Part shown: positions 42,991-53,303 of the stretch, piece by piece
Position numbering within the stretch: the stretch's first letter is position 1
How the letters are laid out: the number at the start of each line of letters is the position of its first letter
Source: Pinibacter aurantiacus
GTDB lineage: Bacteria > Bacteroidota > Bacteroidia > Chitinophagales > Chitinophagaceae
Assembly (NCBI RefSeq): GCF_019130065.1
Contig: NZ_JAHSPG010000018.1
Span: 186,001-250,000 of the forward strand
Length of the DNA stretch: 64,000 nucleotides
Reading direction: 5' to 3'
Translations under genes and position numbers: made by a program
The notes under the pieces: generated by a model
The model's database searches: none
Seen by the model: only the letters and a program-made list of their open reading frames with translations
Told to the model about the DNA's origin: nothing

Positions 42991-45900
42991 ATGGGTGTAC
43001 GACTGCTGCTGACTACTGCTTTTATTATTTTCCTGAATGGTGTTTGGGCGCAACCCAAATGCAAGATCGAGTATTATTCCGCCGAAGACGGACTATCTCA
43101 TGATGTCGCAACTTGTGTGTTGAAAGATCATGAGGGGTTTATGTGGTTCGGCTCCTGGAACGGCATCAACCGTTTCGACGGCCATACATTCATCTCCTAC
43201 AAATCTTCTGCCGGCGATATGTCGCAACTCACCAACGACAGAATCGACCAGATCGTGGAAGATCAATCAAATCATTTATGGTTGAAGGCTTACGACAAAC
43301 AGTTCTATCGTTTTGACAAAGCAACGGAAGACTTTTATCCCATTTCCAAGGTCCTGAATAAAGAAAGTAAAAAGAAAGTTCAGTTTTACAAGATCATTGA
43401 AGCTTCCGAAGGGTTTGTATGGGTACAGTCCGAAGGGCAGGGCGTCTACTGTATTCCGCAATCTGGCGACTTAACAGCTGGTATTGTTATTTACGACAAA
43501 GACGCGACTGCTGATTATTCTTTGCCTTCTAATACAGTCATTTTTTTCTATAGGGACAGTGAACATAAAATTTGGATAGGTACCTCACAAGGTTTGTCCT
43601 GCCTTGATAAAAACGGATCTTCTGTCTACAAAAACATCCCGATAGATAAGAACATTGGCAGCGGAACAAGATTCACAGCCATTGCAGAAGATTCTTTACA
43701 TGTATACATAAGTACGGCAACAGGTGAGCTCGTTACCTATGGCAAGAAAGAAAAGAAATTCTCACGCCAGAAAATAACCGAAAGCTCTTTAAATGCACTG
43801 ACTTGTTCGGCAAGAATGGATGTGTTATACGCGACAACTTCCGCAGGTGATATACTGAAAATAAAGCTGGGCGACAGAACTGTTGAAAAACTGCATTACA
43901 GCTCAGGCGAACCGCTGCACTCCATTTATGAAGACAGAGAGGGCAATATTTGGATCGAGCCTGATAAGCGTGGGATCATCAGGTATAGCGAAGGCCGCGG
44001 ACTTCAGTATTTTTCAAAAAATGATATTAATACGTTTGTTAGTAATGGCAGCCAGTATGCGGTTGTTGAAGACAACAACGGCATCGTTTGGGTAAATTTA
44101 AAAGGTGGAGGCTTTGGTTATTTCGATGCGGCAAAGAACTCGTTCGAATATTTTTTGGATAATCAAAACGGCAGTCATCCTAAGTTTTCGAATATCGTAC
44201 ACAATATATATTACGATGATTTCGGTGCGCTTTGGCTCACGCCGGATGAGAGAGGAGTAATTAAAATTATCTCCCAGGCCAATGAATTCAAGCAACAGCT
44301 GTTGGTAGAGCCCGGAATGTTTAAGCCCGACAACGAGATCAGGGGGATTTTGTTTGACAATAAAGAAAGGCTTTGGCTAGGTGCTAAAAGCGGCAAACTG
44401 TATATCAGGCAAAATGATAAATGGGTCACAGGTCTTTTTGTAAACGAACCCGCTGCAGGCTTTGGACAGGTGTATTGCATGATGCAGGATAGTCGTAATA
44501 ATATCTGGCTGGGCACTAAGGCAAACGGCCTTTTTAAAGCAACGCCTGTCGACAAGGAGCAAAGTAAATACAAGCTTACTCATTTTCTGCCGAACGCTGC
44601 AGACCAAAACAGTATAGCTAGCGATGAAATCTATTCCTTGCTGGAAGATCGCAAGGGACGCGTGTGGGTAGGTTCATATGAGAATGGCTTATCGTTTATT
44701 GTAAATGAAGGAGACTCAGTAAAATTTGTTCATACGGGCAATTCGTTTCAAAACTATCCTAAAGAAACCTTTCGCAAAATTCGCCACATGGCATTGGATG
44801 GAGCGAACAACATTTGGATTGCCACCACTGACGGCTTATTGTTGCTGGACGCAAACGAGCAACATGGGCAAATTTATTCTTACACTGCATATAGAAAAAT
44901 TCCCGGCGACAAACAAAGTCTTGGCGATAACGACATTCAATTTGTTTATCGCGATTCTCAAAATAGAATGTGGGTGGCCACTTCCGGAGGCGGCCTTGGG
45001 CTTGCGATTGGCGCAGATCCGATGAAAGAACTGAAGTTCAAAAACTATACACCGAAGGAGGGATTGCCAAATGGTTATGTGCTCAGTTGTGTGGAAGATA
45101 AAAAAAGAAACTTATGGATCGCCACCGAGTATGGCCTTTCCAAGCTCAACCTGGAAACGGACGTTATCAGAAGTTATGATTCGTATGACGGACTGCCGAA
45201 AGTGGGGTATTCAGAAGCAGCTTGCACCATTTTGCCAAACGGCCACATTGTATTTGGCACCATCAAAGGATATCTGTCATTTGATCCCTCACGAATCGGC
45301 ACATATCGAATACCTGCAAAAATTGCCCTCACCAATTTGCAGATCAATAATGAAGATGCGGGCCCCGGCGCCAACGACGCGGTGTTGAAAGAAAATATCA
45401 ACTACGTGAATTCGCTCACCTTGCATTATAATGAAAACATCATCAGTATAGATTACGCAATACTTGATCAGCAGTCGAGCGACAGGCAGGAATTTGCGTT
45501 CCGTCTTCTCGGCTTTGATACAACCTGGCACAACAACGGCTTGCAAAGAAGAACAACGTATACGAACCTTCCGCCGGGGCATTATGTATTCGAAGTAAAA
45601 ACGCTTAACAGTGATTTGTATGCAAACACGCCTTACCGCCGTTTAAGCATAACAATATTACCACCATGGTGGAAAACCTGGTGGGCGTATCTTTTGTATG
45701 CTATTGTATTGGGCATACTGATATGGTTCGTCAGACGAACAGCTTTGACAATGCTGCGCTTGCGGCAAAAAATTGCGCTCGAGCAAAAACTTGCAGAGTT
45801 GAAGGTGAACTTTTTTACCAATGTTTCCCATGAACTGAGAACGCCACTCACACTCATCATAAATCCTATAGAAGAGTTGGCGCGCAAAGAAAATTTATCG

Positions 45901-47376
45901 GAGCAGGGAGCTGCCTATGTAAATGTTGTCCGCAAAAATGCCAACAGGATGGTGCGTTTCATCAACCAGTTGCTGGATCTGCGTAAACTGGAAAATAAAA
46001 AAACGACCCTTCATATTTCTAACGTAGAAATTGTAGCACTCGTGCAATCCATCTGTGATCATTTTACGGAAGCTGCAAAAGATAAAAGAATAACTATCAA
46101 CGTTGCCGCAGACCCGCAGGAACTTTATGCATGGGTAGATGCGGAAAAACTTGATGTTGTCATTTACAATCTATTGTCCAATGCATTGAAATTTACACCA
46201 GACGGTAAACGCATAGAAGTAAAGATCAAAAAACTTAATGATGGAAAGAATTTCTCCATCTCCGTTTGCGATCAGGGGCCGGGCGTTGAGCAGAACAAAC
46301 TCGACGAGATTTTTAAACTCTTTTACGCCAGTGACCATTCTGCAGGTAGGGACGTAAAAGGTATTGGTATTGGCCTTGCACTGTCCAAAGAACTGGTTGA
46401 ATTGCACGGCGGACAAATTGCCGCGACAAACAATAAAGACGAAGGATTAACTGTAACCATTACGCTGCAATCAGGAAAAGAACATTACAAGGGCGAAGAG
46501 GTATCGTTTGTTGACCTGCCTGCAAAAGTTTCCCGTGATGAAAAAGCCGTTGAGCAACCATCCTTGTCTTCCCTGGTTCCGGAGAACCAGCATAAAGAGC
46601 AGACGCCACTGGTGCTGTTGGTAGAAGATAACAATGAACTGCGTAATTTCTTAACCGGTCAACTCGGAGAATTTTATAGGGTAGAAGTAGCAGCAAATGG
46701 CAAGGAAGGCTTGGAAAAAGCAATAGCCCTCGTTCCTGACCTCATCGTCAGTGATATTATGATGCCCGTGATGGATGGCATACAGATGTTGAACGAAATA
46801 AAGAATGATGTCAATACCAGCCACATACCGGTGGTATTGCTGTCGGCGAAATATTCCATAGAGAGCCAAATCGAAGGGCTTCAGTACGGCGCAGATTATT
46901 ACATAACAAAACCCTTCAACAATAGTTTCCTCATTGCCTCGATCGATAACCTGATTCGCCAGCGGAGGAAATTGTTTGAATCACTGGTAGAAAAGAAAAC
47001 AGTTTTAGAACTCAGCCCACAGGAACCGGTCATTATTACTTCAAGGGACGAAACCTTCCTGAAAGAGGTGATCAAGATTGTGGAAGACAATATGAGCAAC
47101 TACGATTTTAATATAGATACTGTTGCCGAAGGCATGGCCATGAGCCGCACCACTTTTTATAAAAAATTCAAAAGTCTTACCAATTTAACGCCGGTAGAGT
47201 TTGTGCGCGACATGCGTTTGCAAAGAGCCAAACAATACCTTGATACCGGCGAGCATACCATTTCTGAGGTAGCCTACATCGTCGGCTTCAACAATCCAAA
47301 ATATTTCAGCACCTGTTTCCGGGAGAAATACAATGTTTCGCCTTCCGAGTATGTGAAGGCAAATTTGAAAATTTGA
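42991..47376 (+). CDS. Hybrid two-component system sensor/regulator (pectin PUL)
   Basis: Single protein that senses oligosaccharide in the periplasm and activates the PUL. After a signal peptide (FLNGVWAQ), residues ~25-740 form Reg_prop-type beta-propeller repeats (HEGFMWFGSWNGINRFDG, GRVWVGSYENGLSFI), then a Y_Y_Y domain, a membrane helix (WWAYLLYAIVLGILIWFV), a HisKA box with phospho-acceptor His947 (NVSHELRTPLTLI), an HATPase, a REC domain (acidic pair from Glu1212; phospho-Asp1255 in SDIMMPVMDG) and a C-terminal AraC HTH. 1461 residues is typical. All active residues are present. It lies directly before the susC gene. Confidence 0.96.
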   Translation: MGVRLLLTTAFIIFLNGVWAQPKCKIEYYSAEDGLSHDVATCVLKDHEGFMWFGSWNGINRFDGHTFISYKSSAGDMSQLTNDRIDQIVEDQSNHLWLKAYDKQFYRFDKATEDFYPISKVLNKESKKKVQFYKIIEASEGFVWVQSEGQGVYCIPQSGDLTAGIVIYDKDATADYSLPSNTVIFFYRDSEHKIWIGTSQGLSCLDKNGSSVYKNIPIDKNIGSGTRFTAIAEDSLHVYISTATGELVTYGKKEKKFSRQKITESSLNALTCSARMDVLYATTSAGDILKIKLGDRTVEKLHYSSGEPLHSIYEDREGNIWIEPDKRGIIRYSEGRGLQYFSKNDINTFVSNGSQYAVVEDNNGIVWVNLKGGGFGYFDAAKNSFEYFLDNQNGSHPKFSNIVHNIYYDDFGALWLTPDERGVIKIISQANEFKQQLLVEPGMFKPDNEIRGILFDNKERLWLGAKSGKLYIRQNDKWVTGLFVNEPAAGFGQVYCMMQDSRNNIWLGTKANGLFKATPVDKEQSKYKLTHFLPNAADQNSIASDEIYSLLEDRKGRVWVGSYENGLSFIVNEGDSVKFVHTGNSFQNYPKETFRKIRHMALDGANNIWIATTDGLLLLDANEQHGQIYSYTAYRKIPGDKQSLGDNDIQFVYRDSQNRMWVATSGGGLGLAIGADPMKELKFKNYTPKEGLPNGYVLSCVEDKKRNLWIATEYGLSKLNLETDVIRSYDSYDGLPKVGYSEAACTILPNGHIVFGTIKGYLSFDPSRIGTYRIPAKIALTNLQINNEDAGPGANDAVLKENINYVNSLTLHYNENIISIDYAILDQQSSDRQEFAFRLLGFDTTWHNNGLQRRTTYTNLPPGHYVFEVKTLNSDLYANTPYRRLSITILPPWWKTWWAYLLYAIVLGILIWFVRRTALTMLRLRQKIALEQKLAELKVNFFTNVSHELRTPLTLIINPIEELARKENLSEQGAAYVNVVRKNANRMVRFINQLLDLRKLENKKTTLHISNVEIVALVQSICDHFTEAAKDKRITINVAADPQELYAWVDAEKLDVVIYNLLSNALKFTPDGKRIEVKIKKLNDGKNFSISVCDQGPGVEQNKLDEIFKLFYASDHSAGRDVKGIGIGLALSKELVELHGGQIAATNNKDEGLTVTITLQSGKEHYKGEEVSFVDLPAKVSRDEKAVEQPSLSSLVPENQHKEQTPLVLLVEDNNELRNFLTGQLGEFYRVEVAANGKEGLEKAIALVPDLIVSDIMMPVMDGIQMLNEIKNDVNTSHIPVVLLSAKYSIESQIEGLQYGADYYITKPFNNSFLIASIDNLIRQRRKLFESLVEKKTVLELSPQEPVIITSRDETFLKEVIKIVEDNMSNYDFNIDTVAEGMAMSRTTFYKKFKSLTNLTPVEFVRDMRLQRAKQYLDTGEHTISEVAYIVGFNNPKYFSTCFREKYNVSPSEYVKANLKI

Positions 47377-47394
47377 AATGTTCGGGTTCCCCGT

Positions 47395-47509
47395 AGAGAC
47401 GGATGAAAATCCGTCTCTGTAAATTTCGATGCAACAAATTAAATGCAGGTGTTACACATTTCACACTGTCAGATTTCGGGTGTGGCTGAGACGCATTATC
47501 ATGCGTCTC
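47395..47509. repeat. Two GAGAC-type hairpins in the 330-base spacer before susC
   Basis: AGAGACGGAT(GAAA)ATCCGTCTCT at 47395-47418 and GAGACGCAT(TATC)ATGCGTCTC at 47488-47509. The 'GTAGAGAC...GTCTCT' architecture is repeated at 55904-55924. They are probably dispersed genomic palindromes that could also end the sensor transcript. The rest of the spacer to 47707 shows no gene. Confidence 0.75.
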
Positions 47510-47707
47510 TACGGAATTTTCATTTTCTCAAACAATTGATTCTCAATAAAAAATACCAGGTTACCAAAATTTGAACCTATTCCGTCAATAATTGAACCCC
47601 CTTCCAATGGTTTTAAAATAGGTTTATGTCACGGGTAAAAACCAGGTGATGACGACACTGGCTACCCTCGCTAACGAAGCTTATTTTTTAACCAAACGGC
47701 AAAGACG

Positions 47708-50700
47708 ATGCGTTTAATTGCTTATGAAAAAACAGTTCGGAACTGTTATCTTTCGTTCGGGCTACTCCCAACAAAAGCCTCCAAAATTTTCCGGTTTTTA
47801 ATGCTATTATTAGCAGTACAGTTGCAGGTAAATGCAAACACTGTTTCCAACAAAGTTCCTCATCGCTCACCGGCGGGTATTATAACCGGTAAGATCACAG
47901 ATGCGAAAGGCGATCCGCTCTCCGGTGCCAGCGTCGCTGAAAAAGGAACCAAAAATCAAACACTTTCAAAAACAGACGGAAGTTTTTCCCTGAATGTGCA
48001 GGGTGAAAAAGCAACCGTCATCATCTCATTTGTGGGTCATGCTACAAAAGAAGTCGTAGTAACAGCCGGTACTCCCATTAGTATAAAAATGGTGCAGGCA
48101 AACAACAGCATGGACGATATCGTGGTGATCGGCTACCAGGCGGTGCGTAAAAAAGACATGCTTGCGGCGTCTTCCTCTGTTACATCAAAGGACCTGAAAG
48201 ACAACCCACTCAACAATGCCGCAGAAGCGTTACAAGGCAAGCTGGCCGGTGTGCAGATCAGCATGACCGAAGGCGCGCCGGGTGCAGACGCGGTGATCAA
48301 CATTCGTGGACGTGGTTCCATTACACAAAGTGGCGAACCGCTGTACGTAGTGGATGGCATTCCAACAGACAACGCGCTGTCCATACTCAATCCTCAGGAC
48401 ATTGAATCGCTCGACGTTTTGAAAGACGCGGCATCCACTGCCATCTATGGATCAAGAGGAGCGAATGGTGTAATAGTGATCACTACAAAGGGTGGTAAAA
48501 ATACAAATGGTAAAACGTTCGTGAACTTCAACATGTACCAGGGCGTGCAGCAACTGGCACAAAAGATAGATATGATGGGGCCTTATGATTTTGTATTGTA
48601 TCAGTATGAAAGAGCATGGTGGCGCGGTGATACGGCCGGCGTTGTAAAAAAATACATTCGCGATCCGTACAATTTTGATACGATTGAAACATACAAAATG
48701 AACCCCGGCTTCGATTGGCAGGAGCGCACCATGGGTGCCAATGCCTACCAGTCCTCTTACAACGTAGGCGTATCGGGTGGTACAAATAAAACGACCTATA
48801 ACCTGAGCCTTACGGCAAACAAGCAACAGGGCATTTTGATCAACTCTGACATGCAGAGAAAAAACCTTCAGTTCAGACTGGATCATAAAGCAACGGATCA
48901 TTTTAAATTTGGATTTGGCAGCCGCTATACCGATCAACGGATCAGGGGTGCAGGTACTTCCGATGCCGCAGGAGCAGGTAGCAACAGGTTGCGCCAGTAC
49001 ACGCGTTACAAACCATTGATCATGCCGGGCGAGGAAGAAGACAGCTATGATCCCGATCTTGACCTGAACAATGCGGGCAATGGTTTCAACGTATTGAACC
49101 CGATATTGCTGGCCAATGCAGAAACAAGAAACAGATACAATACACAGCTCAACTTCAACGGTTATTTCCAGGTGGACATCGTTAAGAATCTGTACTTCCG
49201 TTCTACAGCGGGCTATACTGTGAACTCTACACGCAACCAGGCTTTTGATGATACATTGACCAACAATGCAAAAACATACAACAAACAGCCGATTGTAAGT
49301 TTGTCAAACAGCCGTAACGTACAGCTCACCAATTCAAATGTGTTAACCTATAGCAACCCTGCGATGTTTGGCAGCAAGCATAGCCTGAATGTTTTGCTGG
49401 GACAGGAAATTCAGAAAACAACGGTTACTTCTGATGCGTTGACGCTGCGTTATTTCCCTGTAGGCATCACCGCTGATAAGGCCTTCAATAACCTGCAACT
49501 GGCGGCGGCATCTGCAACAGGTGCCATCCAGCCAAACCCAAGTTCGTCACAAGTGCCTACATCGCTCGCTTCTTTCTTCTCTACTATTGACTATAACTAT
49601 GGTGGAAAATATTTTGCGAAATTCACACTACGTGCAGATGGTACTTCCATCTTCTCCAGCGAGCACAGCTGGGGTTATTTCCCATCAGGTGCAGTAGCAT
49701 GGAGAGTGAGCAAAGAAAATTTCTTCAACAGCACAAAAGTGAACGATCTCCGTTTCCGCTATTCATACGGAACAGCGGGTAACAACAGGATTACACCATT
49801 TTCGTACAGAACGCAATACACTGCGCCAACAAGCGGTGGCTATGGTTTGAATGGAGTGTTGAACGGCATCTTTACACCGGCTAACCTTGGTAACCTCGAT
49901 CTTATGTGGGAAAGCCAGGTGGCACAAAACCTTGGCATGGACATCACATTGTTCAACAGGTTTAATCTTACTGTAGATGCTTATTCCAATAAATCAAGCA
50001 ACCTGTTACTGAACCAGGCGATACCTTCTTCAACCGGCTACACCACTCAGTTTCAGAACATCGGTTCTACACGCAACCGTGGCGTTGAGTTCCAGTTGTC
50101 TGCTAACATCATCAGCAACAAAAACTTTAGCTACAACGCGAGCTTCAATATTTCATTTAACAAAAATAAAATCACTTCTCTTGGGCCAAACCAGCAATTG
50201 CTTAGAAACTCAGGCTGGTTCAGTGGTAGCAATTTCCCTGCTGACTTTGTGTTGAAAGTAGGGGACGAAGTGGGCACCATGTATGGTTATGTAAACGATG
50301 GCTATTTTACATTGGATGATTTTGATACAAAGCCATACTCCAATGCGACTTACCCTGGATACACAACGCAATACACGTTGAAAAGCACAGTGGCAAACAA
50401 CTCTACGCTGCTGGCAGATCCTATACAGCCGGGTTCTCCTAAATACAAAGACATCAGTGGCCCGGGTGGAAAACCAGACGGCAAAGTGGATGTGGACAAT
50501 GACAGAACAATTATTGGTCACGCACAGCCGAAATTTTTTGGAGGTCTTAACCAGACATTTGCTTATAAAGGATTTGACCTTTCCATCTTCCTGAACTTCG
50601 TTTATGGCAACCAGGTGTTCAATGCAAACAAACTTGAATATGCAAGTGCATACGGCAGTGAGGTGAATTTATCTACAATTGACAACGGTCGTTGGAGAAT

Positions 50701-51118
50701 GGTAGATCCTGTAACGGGTGCGCCGGTGCAACGTCAGATCGGTAGCGGTACTTCTGCAACCATCATTGGTGCAGATCCTGCAACACTTGGCACGGTAAAT
50801 AAAAATGCGAAGATCTGGTTCCCATCCACCAGCATCAATGGTTTCTATTCACAAAGCTATGCTGTAGAAGACGGTTCTTATCTAAGGATCAACAACATTA
50901 CACTGGGCTACAATTTTCCTAAAACAATGTTGAAGAGAATGAAAGTGAGCACGCTGCGCATCTATGCAACCGTAAACAACCTTGCAACGCTGACAGGCTA
51001 CACAGGTTACGATCCGGATGCGAGCACAAGAAGATCTGACCCAACAACACCGGGTGTGGACTATGCTGCTTATCCGAGATCAAGAACATTTGTGGCGGGA
51101 ATAAACCTGGCGCTTTAA
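47708..51118 (+). CDS. SusC-like TonB-linked outer-membrane transporter (pectin PUL)
   Basis: Imports pectic oligosaccharides with the SusD encoded next. 1136 residues. Start at ATG 47708 gives a long N-region before the hydrophobic MLLLAVQLQVNA signal core. Then the carboxypeptidase-regulatory-like domain (ITGKITDAKGDPLSGASV), the plug (VVIGYQAVRKKDMLAASS; NIRGRGSITQSGEPLYVVDG), a barrel, and a C-terminal LNLAL-like end (VAGINLAL). The SusC plug motifs are intact. No FecR or ECF sigma gene nearby; the hybrid sensor is upstream. Confidence 0.96.
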   Translation: MRLIAYEKTVRNCYLSFGLLPTKASKIFRFLMLLLAVQLQVNANTVSNKVPHRSPAGIITGKITDAKGDPLSGASVAEKGTKNQTLSKTDGSFSLNVQGEKATVIISFVGHATKEVVVTAGTPISIKMVQANNSMDDIVVIGYQAVRKKDMLAASSSVTSKDLKDNPLNNAAEALQGKLAGVQISMTEGAPGADAVINIRGRGSITQSGEPLYVVDGIPTDNALSILNPQDIESLDVLKDAASTAIYGSRGANGVIVITTKGGKNTNGKTFVNFNMYQGVQQLAQKIDMMGPYDFVLYQYERAWWRGDTAGVVKKYIRDPYNFDTIETYKMNPGFDWQERTMGANAYQSSYNVGVSGGTNKTTYNLSLTANKQQGILINSDMQRKNLQFRLDHKATDHFKFGFGSRYTDQRIRGAGTSDAAGAGSNRLRQYTRYKPLIMPGEEEDSYDPDLDLNNAGNGFNVLNPILLANAETRNRYNTQLNFNGYFQVDIVKNLYFRSTAGYTVNSTRNQAFDDTLTNNAKTYNKQPIVSLSNSRNVQLTNSNVLTYSNPAMFGSKHSLNVLLGQEIQKTTVTSDALTLRYFPVGITADKAFNNLQLAAASATGAIQPNPSSSQVPTSLASFFSTIDYNYGGKYFAKFTLRADGTSIFSSEHSWGYFPSGAVAWRVSKENFFNSTKVNDLRFRYSYGTAGNNRITPFSYRTQYTAPTSGGYGLNGVLNGIFTPANLGNLDLMWESQVAQNLGMDITLFNRFNLTVDAYSNKSSNLLLNQAIPSSTGYTTQFQNIGSTRNRGVEFQLSANIISNKNFSYNASFNISFNKNKITSLGPNQQLLRNSGWFSGSNFPADFVLKVGDEVGTMYGYVNDGYFTLDDFDTKPYSNATYPGYTTQYTLKSTVANNSTLLADPIQPGSPKYKDISGPGGKPDGKVDVDNDRTIIGHAQPKFFGGLNQTFAYKGFDLSIFLNFVYGNQVFNANKLEYASAYGSEVNLSTIDNGRWRMVDPVTGAPVQRQIGSGTSATIIGADPATLGTVNKNAKIWFPSTSINGFYSQSYAVEDGSYLRINNITLGYNFPKTMLKRMKVSTLRIYATVNNLATLTGYTGYDPDASTRRSDPTTPGVDYAAYPRSRTFVAGINLAL

Positions 51119-51121
51119 ACA

Positions 51122-51250
51122 GGAATTAGAAATTAGGAATTAGGAATTAGGAATTAGAAATGTAGCATTCTGCATTTCTAATTCTCGAATGAAAATCATA
51201 GCAGATCATGACAATCATGAAAATCTGCCTGCCCGACTAAAGTCATTCAG
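51122..51250. repeat. GGAATTA short tandem repeat and inverted-repeat spacer between susC and susD
   Basis: The 176-base spacer has a run of (GGAATTA)n-like units (about 51122-51160), then TTCTAATTC, and the AATCATGACA-type repeat that matches the spacer before the sensor. SusC-SusD spacers are normally a few tens of bases, so this is unusually long and repetitive. Confidence 0.65.
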
Positions 51251-51294
51251 GCGGGCGTTCTTTCTCAAATTTCAAATCATAACAATCTTGCAAT

Positions 51295-53205
51295 ATGACA
51301 AGGAAAAATATAAAAACGGTAATCGCGGGCACGCTGCTATCAGCGCTTGTGATGGGCTGGATGGGCTGTAAGAAATTTCTTTCACCCGAAGCCGTTTCTT
51401 CTTTCGATACAGAATATGTTTTTGATAACATCACCAATGCACGCAAAGCGTTGCTGGGTTCATATAATTCACTAACCGGCGATTATGGCTACGGCATCCG
51501 CATCAGTGGTTACTGGGCCTATGACTCAGATGAAATGATAAAAGGTACAAACTCGACCACGACAGATGAAGGACAGTTACTTGCAAAATATTTGAGCATC
51601 GCATCCAATTTGCAAATAACAAACCCATTTAATCAGATGTATACAGGAGCAGAGAGAGCGAACCTTTGCATCTACAATATTCCAAAAATGGAATTGTACA
51701 CAATCGGCAGTGCACAACAACAGGCACAGTTGAAACGCATGCTTGGCGAGGCTTACGTGCTGAGGGCACAATTCATGTACGAACTTTGCCGCAACTTTGG
51801 TGATGTTCCATTTCAAAAACAACCTTCGCAGTATACTTCCAATTTGTTTCAGTCACGCATGAGCAGGGACTCTATTTACGATCAACTGCTGACCGATCTT
51901 AAACAAGCGGAAGATTTGATGCCATGGAGAACAGATGTTTCTTCTATTGGTGATGCTGTAGACCAGCGCTTCACAAAAGGATCAGCAAAAGCACTACGTG
52001 CAAAAATTGCACTTACACGCGGAGGGTACTCATTACCTGTTTCCGGCGGTGCGCTGTCTCGTCCATCGAACTATCTGGATTTTTACAAAATAGCGCACGA
52101 TGAATGCGCAGATTTAATTGCTAACCCAACGCAGCATACATTGTTGTCTTCTTATAAAGACCTTTTCAAAAACTACTTGCTGGCGCATAACTTAAACGAT
52201 CCTGCCGGTGAGTACATCATGGTGGCATCAATGGCAAATGGTGCGGATAGCAAACTTGGTATACAAACAGGAACACGCGTAAATGGTGTGGGTGGTGGCA
52301 ACCTGAATATTTTGCCAACCTACTTTTACATGTTTGATTCTACAGACCTGCGCAGAGATGTTACTTGTGTGCCTTACGAAATAACATTTGACACCATCAA
52401 AACGGGTCATGCCATGAACGCAGTGTATGATGGTAAATTCAGGAAAGAGTGGGTGTCAAATCCGAGTTTTGTTTTCAGTGCTGGGAGTGCCTCTACTTCA
52501 AACAGACCGGCTACAAACAACGCGTTGCAGAACATGCAACTAAGCTGGCCGTTGATCAGGTTTGCTGATGTATTGCTATGGTACGCTGAAACAGAAAATG
52601 AGATCAATGGCGGACCTACCGCAGCGGCCATCGACGCTGTGAGCAGAGTAAACCTTCGTGGTCACGGTGGCAGCTATAAAGAAACACCACCTGTTATACC
52701 AACAACAAAAGACGGATTCTTTAAATTTTTGGTAAAAGAGCGCATGCTTGAATTTGGTAACGAAGGCGTTCGCAAATATGACCTCATACGCTGGAACCTT
52801 TTGGCAACGGCCGTTAACGAAACAAGGGCAAGATTGAATGCGTGGGCCACTGCAACAGAAAGCAACCATCCTGTTATGCCGCTTTATTCTTACATGGAAA
52901 ATGGTCCTGCCTATGCACAGGATGCAACACAGTTGCCAACCTATTTATACTTCATGAAAACGCCTGCAAGATCTAACATTGATGACTTCAATCCGTTCCT
53001 TAATTCCTACTACAAGCCAAGCGATATCAAAGCAGCTCCAACAGGACAAGTGCGTGTGGCGTGGTGGTTGGGTGGAAGCGGACAGGTAACGTACGTGAAT
53101 TCAATAGCGTCCGGCTTTAAAACGGGACAGAGTGAGTTGATGCCTATACCGCAATCACAACGCGATGTCAACCCGAATTTGAGTCCGCAAAATTTTGGCT
53201 ACTAA
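51295..53205 (+). CDS. SusD-like surface lipoprotein (pectin PUL)
   Basis: Glycan-capturing lipoprotein partner of the SusC before it. Signal ends in a lipobox MGWMGC with acylated Cys ~25, then KKFLSPEAVSS. Contains LGEAYVLRAQFMYELCRNFGDV (TPR helices) and C-terminal KERMLEFGNEGVRKYDLIRW and LMPIPQSQRDVNPNLSPQNFGY, all SusD signatures. 636 residues, somewhat longer than average. Confidence 0.95.
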   Translation: MTRKNIKTVIAGTLLSALVMGWMGCKKFLSPEAVSSFDTEYVFDNITNARKALLGSYNSLTGDYGYGIRISGYWAYDSDEMIKGTNSTTTDEGQLLAKYLSIASNLQITNPFNQMYTGAERANLCIYNIPKMELYTIGSAQQQAQLKRMLGEAYVLRAQFMYELCRNFGDVPFQKQPSQYTSNLFQSRMSRDSIYDQLLTDLKQAEDLMPWRTDVSSIGDAVDQRFTKGSAKALRAKIALTRGGYSLPVSGGALSRPSNYLDFYKIAHDECADLIANPTQHTLLSSYKDLFKNYLLAHNLNDPAGEYIMVASMANGADSKLGIQTGTRVNGVGGGNLNILPTYFYMFDSTDLRRDVTCVPYEITFDTIKTGHAMNAVYDGKFRKEWVSNPSFVFSAGSASTSNRPATNNALQNMQLSWPLIRFADVLLWYAETENEINGGPTAAAIDAVSRVNLRGHGGSYKETPPVIPTTKDGFFKFLVKERMLEFGNEGVRKYDLIRWNLLATAVNETRARLNAWATATESNHPVMPLYSYMENGPAYAQDATQLPTYLYFMKTPARSNIDDFNPFLNSYYKPSDIKAAPTGQVRVAWWLGGSGQVTYVNSIASGFKTGQSELMPIPQSQRDVNPNLSPQNFGY

Positions 53206-53212
53206 TTTATTT

Positions 53213-53300
53213 AGTGGAGAGTTCAGAATTGAGAGTGGAGAGTTATTTCTAAACTTCACTCTCCATTCTCAACTTTCAACTCTCCACTTTCAACTTCCGT
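53213..53300. repeat. GAGAGTGGAGAGTT-type imperfect inverted repeat spacer
   Basis: The spacer after susD has GAGAGTGGAGAGTT (about 53229-53250) and the complementary AACTCTCCACTTTCAAC near its end. This can fold into a long imperfect stem and resembles a dispersed low-complexity intergenic repeat. Confidence 0.6.
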
Positions 53301-53303
53301 AGT

